Shown here in pieces: positions 1 through 5,059 of a DNA stretch of 14,188 nucleotides. The stretch spans positions 1 through 14,188 of the forward strand of contig DAOUUS010000013.1 of NCBI GenBank assembly GCA_030668065.1, read 5' to 3'. The translations under genes were made by a program, and so were the position numbers. The stretch comes from Candidatus Methanophagales archaeon. Its GTDB lineage: Archaea; Halobacteriota; Syntropharchaeia; Alkanophagales; Methanospirareceae. Numbering within the stretch: the first letter of the stretch is position 1; each line of letters begins with the position of its first letter. The notes under the pieces were generated by a model. The model was not told the DNA's origin. It ran no database searches and saw only the letters and a list, made by a program, of their open reading frames with translations.

Positions 1-70
1 ACCGTTTCACTACTGCTTCCTGCCCTACGAGTTCTTCTACACGTTTCGGTCTATAAATTTCGGTCCACAT
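1..70 (-). CDS. rfcS: Replication factor C small subunit (N-terminal fragment, runs off the window)
   Basis: Only the first 23 codons lie inside the window. They read MWTEIYRPKRVEELVGQEAV and then VKR, which closely matches the conserved N-terminus of archaeal clamp-loader small subunits (W-x-E-x-YRP-x...VGQ-x-x-x-V-x-R). The RfcS family is an AAA+ ATPase that, with RfcL, loads the PCNA sliding clamp at primer ends. The Walker motifs would lie beyond position 1. The ATG at 68-70 is the only sensible start: a stop interrupts the frame a short way upstream and the family normally begins right here. The gene lies 38 bases downstream of the truncated vapC on the same strand, so vapC appears to have decayed right up against it. 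Identification rests on a short but distinctive stretch. Confidence 0.8.
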   Translation of the reverse strand, partial: MWTEIYRPKRVEELVGQEAVVKR

Positions 71-108
71 CACATCTTGAATTTAATATGTCTCTACGCT
101 TAGCCCAC

Positions 109-267
109 TTAGTTCTTCTTTAGCGCATCGGCACCAAATAAAGCCTCGTAAACGTTGAAAACGGTAGTTGCATGCACGCCCTCTTTATCTAACTTCTGTG
201 TTACAGCCCTTATGGCTGATGGTCTTCTGATTAAATCAACGAAATAAGTGGTGTCTATACACTTCAT
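109..267 (-). pseudogene. vapC: Truncated VapC-type PIN-domain toxin
   Basis: The ATG at 265-267 overlaps the stop of the upstream vapB gene as ATGA, the usual translational coupling of vapBC pairs. The 52-residue product starts MKCIDTTYFVDLIRRPSAIR and includes an NVYEALFGA segment. Asp5 and Glu41 correspond to the first two acidic metal ligands of PIN-domain ribonucleases. A TAA at 109-111 ends it, whereas VapC proteins are usually about 125-140 residues. There is no room for the missing half because rfcS starts at 70, and the other two frames hold only a few more residues. The third and fourth acidic positions are therefore lost and the product should be inactive as a nuclease. The reading as a relic is inferred from length and motif loss. 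Confidence 0.75.
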
Positions 268-482
268 GTACTCAATGCCTCGTCTATCTGCTTTCTTAGC
301 TCCTTTACCGATTGTTCATACTCGGATACATCATTTAACTCAGGGTAAAGGTCCACTATTTCCATTAACCGTCCTTTGCTGCCTGTTAATCTTCTTATAA
401 CATCAGAAAAAGTTTCATCTTTGTCCCTTATACCATTCAGCAGTGTATATACATCTTCTGAGACCGAAATGCTTTTTGTCAT
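264..482 (-). CDS. vapB: VapB-family antitoxin (DUF217/COG1753-like)
   Basis: This 72-residue protein begins MTKSISVSEDVYTLLNGIRD and continues through a TFSDVIRRL helix to an acidic, Lys-rich tail. That pattern (short N-terminal beta strand, V-S-E-x-x-Y-x-x-L, E-x-F-S-D-V-I-x-R-L) is typical of archaeal VapB antitoxins of the DUF217 group, which bind DNA through the N-terminus and wrap the PIN toxin with the C-terminal tail. Its stop codon overlaps the start of the truncated vapC. It lies 62 bases downstream of hisB on the same strand, and I see no clear TATA box of its own, so it may be read from the hisB transcript. The antitoxin looks intact while its toxin partner is not, so it is probably an orphan survivor. 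Confidence 0.75.
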   Translation of the reverse strand: MTKSISVSEDVYTLLNGIRDKDETFSDVIRRLTGSKGRLMEIVDLYPELNDVSEYEQSVKELRKQIDEALST

Positions 483-544
483 CTTCTTTTTACCAACACC
501 TTCGCATGATTTCAGGCCACCTCATCCGCGTGATTGTGTACCAT

Positions 545-1123
545 TCAATCCCGCGTTTTCCGCCGTTCTTCCACCCGCGTGGCCGTATCCAATGCAATCC
601 CCAACGCCTTGAATATCGCCTCTATCTTGTGGTGTTCGTTCTCACCCTTTGCATACACGTGGATAGTGAAGTTAGCATGTGCCGCGAACGAACTGATGAA
701 ATGTTGTATGTTCTCGGTACTAACATCCTCCACTCGTTCATTACCGAACTCCACCTCGAACACCGTATAACTTCTGCCTGCGCCGCCTATACTACCGATA
801 TCCACAGCGCATCTTGCTATGGACTCATCCATAGGTACAGCAGCAAAACCATACCTCACGGTCTTCTCTCTCTCGCCCACACCACCAATTGCCTTTTTAA
901 AGGCTTCACCCAGCGCGATACCGACATCTTCCACTATGTGGTGGCTCAAGTCGCCTTCTGCTTTAACAACAAGATCAAAAAATCCATGCTTTGCGAAAGT
1001 AGCGAGCATGTGGTCAAAGAATTTTATCGTGGTGTTTATGTCTTGCCTGCCAACACCGTTAATGCCCAGCTCCACCTTGATGTTCGTCTCTTCCGTCACC
1101 CGCTTTATGTTTGCTGTTTTCAT
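545..1123 (-). CDS. hisB: Imidazoleglycerol-phosphate dehydratase
   Basis: This 192-residue protein catalyses dehydration of imidazole glycerol phosphate to imidazole acetol phosphate, a middle step of histidine synthesis in the cytoplasm. The manganese-binding and catalytic motifs are all present: FFDHML (His38), SHHIVED (His61, His62, Glu65), ARCAVDIG, and NEHHKIEAIFKALG (His164, His165, Glu168). The length matches monofunctional archaeal and bacterial enzymes, and there is no fused phosphatase domain. Family members usually have Asp-His-His where this protein has Ser-His-His, a mild change. The ATG at 1121-1123 has a GGAG about 10 bases upstream and a TATA-like box further up. No other his genes are visible in the window. 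Confidence 0.95.
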   Translation of the reverse strand: MKTANIKRVTEETNIKVELGINGVGRQDINTTIKFFDHMLATFAKHGFFDLVVKAEGDLSHHIVEDVGIALGEAFKKAIGGVGEREKTVRYGFAAVPMDESIARCAVDIGSIGGAGRSYTVFEVEFGNERVEDVSTENIQHFISSFAAHANFTIHVYAKGENEHHKIEAIFKALGIALDTATRVEERRKTRD

Positions 1124-1165
1124 ATTCGGCTCTTCTCCTAACTATACTACTATGTTAGTAACGCC

Positions 1166-1177
1166 CTATTTAAAAAT
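1166..1177 (-). promoter_or_regulatory. TATA-like promoter of hisB
   Basis: On the minus strand this reads ATTTTTAAATAG, an A/T-rich box typical of archaeal TBP sites. A start about 25 bases further on would give a leader of roughly 20 bases containing the GGAG ribosome binding site. Between the box and the gene lies a 16-base motif (1145-1160) that also occurs upstream of the radical SAM gene at 11378-11393. Promoter assignment is by pattern only. Confidence 0.5.
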
Positions 1178-1248
1178 GTGCTCTGTGCCAGCACAAAATC
1201 CGGTGCTATTTGATTCTTCATTTCGCTGCTGCAAAACACATTTCTAGC

Positions 1249-1409
1249 GGTATATAAAGTATAACTACTACCTATTTAGGACGCAGATTACACGGATTTA
1301 CGCAGAAATCCATAACCCAGTCTATTATAAACTTGATAGAGGATTCTAATAATCGCATCCGTTAATTCCGTATATTTAAAATCCGGATTATCTGCGTAAA
1401 TCTGCGTCC
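1249..1409. repeat. MITE-like repeat, copy 1
   Basis: A ~160-bp sequence is shared, in inverted orientation and nearly base for base, with 11185-11344. Within it, 1279-1306 (starting GGACGCAGATTACACGGATT) and 1391-1409 (TCTGCGTAAATCTGCGTCC) are imperfect terminal inverted repeats flanking an A/T-rich centre. There is no coding sequence. Homology with copy 2 continues about 30 bases beyond the left inverted repeat, through GTATATAAAGTATAAC, and stops abruptly at 1249 and at 1409. This copy fills the gap between hisB and the ubiquitin-fold gene. Size, inverted ends and lack of a gene fit a non-autonomous miniature transposable element. I see no clear target-site duplication. Confidence 0.8.
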
Positions 1410-1434
1410 CAATTTTTATTCTTTCTATTTGCTA

Positions 1435-1641
1435 TCACCCACCTGAGACAATTCGGATAACCGTTATATCGCTTTTGTCCACTGTTTCATCCTCCGGCAC
1501 CGGCTTTCCGTTACGAAGCACCACGACTTCCACCGGGTTCACACCCAGCTTTGCCAGTACACACTCGTAGGTATCACCCTCCGCGGCTTCTATAATCCGC
1601 TCTTCTGTTTCACCCGCAACGATTTTTACTTTTACGTCCAT
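1435..1641 (-). CDS. Small ubiquitin-fold protein (ThiS/MoaD/SAMP-like)
   Basis: This 68-residue protein has the compact beta-grasp pattern of sulfur-carrier and archaeal modifier proteins: MDVKVKI start, an A-x-x-GDTYECVLAKLG helix, V-x-V-x-RNGKPVPEDE, and a final ITVIRIVSGG. The C-terminal Gly-Gly is the residue pair adenylated by E1-like enzymes so that it can carry sulfur (thiamine, molybdopterin, tRNA thiolation) or be conjugated to lysines as a SAMP. No E1/ThiF, MoaE or thi gene is in the window, so the exact role cannot be chosen. It starts 45 bases after the nucleotidyltransferase stop on the same strand, probably in the same transcript, with AAGGCGG upstream of the ATG. Confidence 0.8.
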   Translation of the reverse strand: MDVKVKIVAGETEERIIEAAEGDTYECVLAKLGVNPVEVVVLRNGKPVPEDETVDKSDITVIRIVSGG

Positions 1642-1686
1642 ATTTTCAAAACCGCCTTTTTTAGCTTTTCCCAGGAACTAAACTAT

Positions 1687-2640
1687 TCAATGTGATGACG
1701 AGTTCTCTATTAAAGAAAGCGACTTTATCCACTCGCCCTTAGCTTCTCGTGTCGTGCCGACAACCAATCTTGTCTCATCTCCTATCTGCTCCAGCACACC
1801 ACGCGCTTCGATAGTCTCGCCCTCTAACGCCTGCCCGGTATAAGTATGCGTAAAAGAAAGAACTACGTTTATTTGGGGATGGTCTATCTCATATATCGCA
1901 GGACTATCAAAGGAGAAGGACGCATCTTTTACTTCTGCGGTTATCGTAGCATAACCTTTTTTTGCACCCTGCGCATAAATCCGATGGTCGAACAGATCCA
2001 TTTCCGTACGGTCCCGGACGTATAAGATGTCGAAGTATGTGTTGCCAATAACGCCTCTATTGCTCTTCCGCTGCTCATGCGTGACGAACTCCTCGTAACT
2101 CAGCTCGGGCTTCCTTTTTGCGTATATCCGGCTCCACATAGCGTCATTTATATCGTGAATGAATGCCCCTTCTTTCGCTTTCTCTATAACCGCTCTCACG
2201 GTATTGAAGTTCTTCCGACCATAGACGACAAAATCGTAATCCGACCCTTCGCCATTGAGTCCGCATAAGAATGAGCCCGTGATGCCTATAGTATCTTTGG
2301 GTACGTGCGCACGCAACAGGTCATAAATAGTCCTTATTTCTTCTTCACGTTCGGCGATTACCGGTAGTCGCACTTCGGGTCGCAGTATTGCCTTTATATC
2401 GCACTTCGGCACCACGTGCACCTCTTTCACATATTCCGGGCGGTGCTGCATCAGGAACTTATAACCCTCGTGAAAATCCAGTTTCCGGTAGCGGCCTCGT
2501 TCTGATACTCGTTCGCCACGTTCGTCTGGAACGTACCGTATAAGGCTTTTTACTGATCCTTCGTCCAGAAGTTCATAACTGACCACCGAAAAAATCCAAT
2601 CTTGCTTTGTTACCAGAAAATCCCTTATCCTTGCTTTCAT
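1687..2640 (-). CDS. Predicted nucleotidyltransferase (COG1665-like)
   Basis: This is a 317-residue archaeal protein. The N-terminal ~90 residues form a conserved region of unknown role (RYRKLDFHEGYKFL). Residues 120-140 carry the polymerase-beta-type nucleotidyltransferase signature ITGSFLCGLNGEGSDYDFVV, with Gly122-Ser123 and the metal ligands Asp134 and Asp136. A third acidic ligand may lie in NTYFDILYV. The C-terminal ~80 residues look beta-rich (EGETIEARGVLEQIGDETR), possibly an OB-like domain. Substrate is unknown; relatives are annotated only as predicted nucleotidyltransferases. It shares a short divergent intergenic region with the ferredoxin gene. The ATG at 2638-2640 has AGGGGT upstream and a TATA-like box about 30 bases away. 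Confidence 0.75.
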   Translation of the reverse strand: MKARIRDFLVTKQDWIFSVVSYELLDEGSVKSLIRYVPDERGERVSERGRYRKLDFHEGYKFLMQHRPEYVKEVHVVPKCDIKAILRPEVRLPVIAEREEEIRTIYDLLRAHVPKDTIGITGSFLCGLNGEGSDYDFVVYGRKNFNTVRAVIEKAKEGAFIHDINDAMWSRIYAKRKPELSYEEFVTHEQRKSNRGVIGNTYFDILYVRDRTEMDLFDHRIYAQGAKKGYATITAEVKDASFSFDSPAIYEIDHPQINVVLSFTHTYTGQALEGETIEARGVLEQIGDETRLVVGTTREAKGEWIKSLSLIENSSSH

Positions 2641-2667
2641 AAAGCAGTACCCCTAAAAAAACTATCA

Positions 2668-2677
2668 TATTTTATAG
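2668..2677. promoter_or_regulatory. Shared A/T-rich box between divergent genes
   Basis: The 67-base gap between the nucleotidyltransferase (minus) and ferredoxin (plus) genes contains ATATTTTATAGCTATAAGAT, which reads as a TATA-like box on both strands (TATTTTATAG and CTATAAAATA). It lies about 30-40 bases from each start codon, so both messages would have very short leaders. Use of one box, or of overlapping boxes, in both directions is inferred. Confidence 0.45.
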
Positions 2678-2707
2678 CTATAAGATGCAAATTATAGTAC
2701 GAACAAA

Positions 2708-3106
2708 ATGAAGTTGCTATTGAGAAGAGACTCGTCTGAGTTACACGGTACGCCATATACTGCTGAAGTAATACTAGAAACAGGTGCAAAGATAAACATA
2801 GAGCGTGCGAATGTGGACGCTATGGGTGCCACCCTCATCGTGGACGTTCCGAATGATAAAGTGGAGCAGGTAGCAGAGCATTTCAAGCGTAAAGGCGTTG
2901 AGGTACGGCGATTGATGAAATTAATCGCATGGGATGAAGAACGGTGCATCCATTGCGGTGCTTGTATCGCAGTTTGCCCTGCTGGTGTGTTCTCGTTTGA
3001 TCAGTCGTGGGCTATAGCCGTGGAAGAAGCGAAGTGTATTCGCTGTGACGTATGTGTAAAGGCATGCCCACTCAGCGCTTTGGCGTCTGTTGATGGGCTT
3101 GATTAG
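2708..3106 (+). CDS. NIL-domain 2x[4Fe-4S] ferredoxin
   Basis: This 132-residue protein has two parts. Residues 1-72 match the NIL domain, a ferredoxin-like fold also found at the end of methionine-transport ATPases. Residues 80-120 carry two classical cluster motifs, CIHCGACIAVCP (Cys80, 83, 86, 90) and CIRCDVCVKACP (Cys110, 113, 116, 120). In methanogens, proteins of this architecture work with a COG1900/DUF39 protein in reductive sulfur transfer that makes homocysteine from aspartate semialdehyde; that partner is not in this window. The protein should be cytoplasmic and carry electrons at low potential. It ends in TAG at 3104-3106; the next two codons lead in the same frame straight into the RNase HI start at 3113. 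Confidence 0.88.
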   Translation: MKLLLRRDSSELHGTPYTAEVILETGAKINIERANVDAMGATLIVDVPNDKVEQVAEHFKRKGVEVRRLMKLIAWDEERCIHCGACIAVCPAGVFSFDQSWAIAVEEAKCIRCDVCVKACPLSALASVDGLD

Positions 3107-3112
3107 CGGTTA

Positions 3113-3751
3113 ATGAAAAAAATACAATTTGATGGTGCGGCAATACCAAATCCAGGCGATATGGGAATAGGCGCAGTTTTAATTGAAAATAAGAGGATAA
3201 TCGCTAAAATCTCAACAAAGCTGCCTGATAAAGGTACAAATAATATCGCCGAATATACGGCACTTCTAACAGGGATTACTAAAGCATTAGAATTAGGTTG
3301 GAAGCAGGTTATAATCGAAGGAGATAGTAAATTAGTAATCAATCAAGTAAAAGGCGCATGGAAGATTAACAAGGAGCATTTAAAAAGGCTCCATGCTCGG
3401 GTTATAAAGGAATTATCTAAATTTGATTCGTATGCCATTAATTGGATACCAAGAAAGAATAATTCCGTTGCCGATGAATTAGCATCAAAAGCGTTGGGGC
3501 ATAAGGAGGATAAATATCATCCTGCGGAAACTGAAATTAAAGAAGCCACAAAAATAAAAATAGAAACCAAATGTCCAAAATGTAATGGAGATTGCATATT
3601 CAAGTGGCAAGAATTCAATGATGGTTCACGACACATTCGTCAGGAGTGTCCTGTTCATGGATTTATTGGATATGCACCTAAAATCGAACCCTATTTAACA
3701 ATAGTTACTCAAGCGAAGAAAAAAACAATTCAGAAAAAAATTAGGTGCTGA
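3113..3751 (+). CDS. rnhA: RNase HI with C-terminal Cys-rich extension
   Basis: This 212-residue protein has an RNase HI core (about 1-130), which cleaves the RNA strand of RNA-DNA hybrids using two metal ions. The four carboxylates are visible: Asp7 (FDGAAIPNPG), Glu47 (NNIAEYTALL), Asp71 (IIEGDSKLVI) and Asp121 (NNSVADELAS). It is of the compact archaeal/Gram-positive kind without an N-terminal hybrid-binding domain. Residues 150-185 add CPKCNGDC and CPVHG (Cys154, Cys157, Cys161, Cys179, His182), a likely zinc ribbon. The tail is very Lys-rich. Base composition is clearly more A/T-rich than the neighbours, suggesting recent acquisition. It starts 6 bases after the ferredoxin stop, so the two are probably co-transcribed. 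Confidence 0.88.
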   Translation: MKKIQFDGAAIPNPGDMGIGAVLIENKRIIAKISTKLPDKGTNNIAEYTALLTGITKALELGWKQVIIEGDSKLVINQVKGAWKINKEHLKRLHARVIKELSKFDSYAINWIPRKNNSVADELASKALGHKEDKYHPAETEIKEATKIKIETKCPKCNGDCIFKWQEFNDGSRHIRQECPVHGFIGYAPKIEPYLTIVTQAKKKTIQKKIRC

Positions 3752-3758
3752 TTTTTTT
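3735..3758 (+). terminator. T-run terminator after the RNase HI gene
   Basis: A run of seven A's (3734-3740) and a run of seven T's (3752-3758) flank GGTGCTG around the rnhA stop, so the region can form a weak hairpin ending in a T-run. T-rich stretches after the stop are the usual archaeal termination signal. Confidence 0.45.
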
Positions 3759-3843
3759 GTTTGGGGAACAACGGATAGAAAAGATTACAGTTTTATCAAA
3801 AAATATACGTTTCTTTGATCAAACTTTCTTTGGGAAAGAACGG

Positions 3844-3931
3844 TTGTGTGGGACTCTGTGGAATCTTGTAGTTAGCTAAAAATTACTGTCCTTTTACTCT
3901 AGAGGTTTAAACCACAGAAACCGTCACACAA
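3844..3931. repeat. Imperfect inverted repeat between convergent genes
   Basis: TTGTGTGGGACTCTGTGG (3844-3861) is matched in inverse orientation by CCACAGAAACCGTCACACAA (3912-3931), with about 50 bases between them. The arms share TTGTGTG and TCTGTGG with a 4-6 base mismatch in the middle. It lies between the convergent RNase HI and J-like genes. It could be a terminator-like structure or the ends of a decayed miniature element. No coding sequence is seen in 3752-3936. Confidence 0.4.
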
Positions 3932-3936
3932 TTGTT

Positions 3937-5052
3937 TTAAACACACAAAAACCCCTCTCTAATCGCCCGTACTTGAGACTCATCAAAATTATCTATATCC
4001 AACTCGTGCATTTTGCTCGTCCATTGCTCATTTTTTAACAACCAATCATAATCCGCCATCAACCGTGAATTCTTCAATACGCTATACGCAAGATTGACCT
4101 CCGGCGTACGCTCCAGTTCTTTATATGCACTTCTGATAAAGCTCTCCGCTTCGCGTTTATCCACCGGAATCTCCGCGGTATCTAGGTTTAACACGTCATA
4201 AAATGTCTTCTCGCCGGTATAATTCTCCCATTCCCTGTGATTAACCATAATCTGTCCATACCGCCACAGACTGTCATAGTGTTCAAGCAATAGCAAATAA
4301 AACTCGTCTTTACCCACCCATCCCGCTCTTTTTTCCTCTAGCTCCTCCAGAACCTCATCATCTGACATCACATCCACAAAATCGAGCATTAAATCATACT
4401 CAAACCTCAACTGTGGGTTCTTCAGTATATCACGTATCTTTTCCTTCAGCCCGTTATCACTTTTGATGTCTATTTCCGTACCTGCTTTCGGCTCCAAATC
4501 TTCTATGACAGCATCCGAAGCCACACCCAAAACTTCATAAAACGTAGGTGCGCCATGATAAAACAGTAAAAGCCACCCTCGCCGGTTTTCCTTAACATAT
4601 TCCCAAGAAGCATGCTCCTTTTCCAGTTCTATGCTTTCATCGTGATGTTCAATCATTTCTCGTTTCTCAACAGCAGTTGAAGCCTGCGTAATCTTCAAGA
4701 AAAGGTTTAAAACCTTATCGTATGTAGCACGCTTATTCGGTGTACTCAAAGCATCGTAGGCTCGTTCAATCAGTTCCGGTGGATAAAAGGAATGCTTCTT
4801 CTTCCGTTCATACGCTCTTTTAAGTTCCTCCGCAGTTGCTGTTCTTGATACACAAAGCATGCAGTAATAAGTTGGCAGACTGGAATACAGGTCGTCAACC
4901 CATTTCGGATAGTTCTCTTCAAACTTATCGAGTTTGTTAAAAAACCGTTCCAGCCGCGATGGGTCCATGTACCGTGCAGGCACTTTCCAGTACGGATCGT
5001 CACATGCGAAATGTTTCATCCAGTCGTCAAATGCCTTCTTCTCCACTGCCAT
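3937..5052 (-). CDS. J-like co-chaperone with three degenerate J segments and no HPD motif
   Basis: This 371-residue protein has three segments resembling J domains: about 60-117 (TYYCMLCVSRTATAEELKRA and then ALSTPNKRATYD), 168-222 (PTFYEVLGVASDA, NPQLRFEYD) and 282-340 (KTFYDVLNLDTAE, SRLMADYDWLL). Each keeps the opening F/Y-Y-x-x-L and the closing R-x-x-YD, but the His-Pro-Asp loop that stimulates Hsp70 ATPase is missing in all three. The first has HSF in a shortened loop. There is no Gly/Phe region or CxxCxGxG zinc domain. It is the last gene of the grpE-dnaK operon, 7 bases after the dnaK stop, with AAGGAAGG just upstream of its ATG. Context points to an Hsp70 partner or scaffold; activity is unknown. 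Confidence 0.75.
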   Translation of the reverse strand: MAVEKKAFDDWMKHFACDDPYWKVPARYMDPSRLERFFNKLDKFEENYPKWVDDLYSSLPTYYCMLCVSRTATAEELKRAYERKKKHSFYPPELIERAYDALSTPNKRATYDKVLNLFLKITQASTAVEKREMIEHHDESIELEKEHASWEYVKENRRGWLLLFYHGAPTFYEVLGVASDAVIEDLEPKAGTEIDIKSDNGLKEKIRDILKNPQLRFEYDLMLDFVDVMSDDEVLEELEEKRAGWVGKDEFYLLLLEHYDSLWRYGQIMVNHREWENYTGEKTFYDVLNLDTAEIPVDKREAESFIRSAYKELERTPEVNLAYSVLKNSRLMADYDWLLKNEQWTSKMHELDIDNFDESQVRAIREGFLCV

Positions 5053-5059
5053 TTAGCTT

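Noticed and set aside
443..1141. Long plus-strand open frame of 232 codons opposite hisB
   Set aside because: It is the antisense shadow of hisB, which has full family motifs, a ribosome site and a promoter. The plus-strand product shows no recognisable domain.
1435..1641. Functional link between the small Gly-Gly ubiquitin-fold protein and the ubiquitin-like end of the Hsp70
   Set aside because: The two are in separate transcripts 3.4 kb apart, and sulfur-carrier or SAMP proteins are common in archaea. Proximity alone does not support a joint system.
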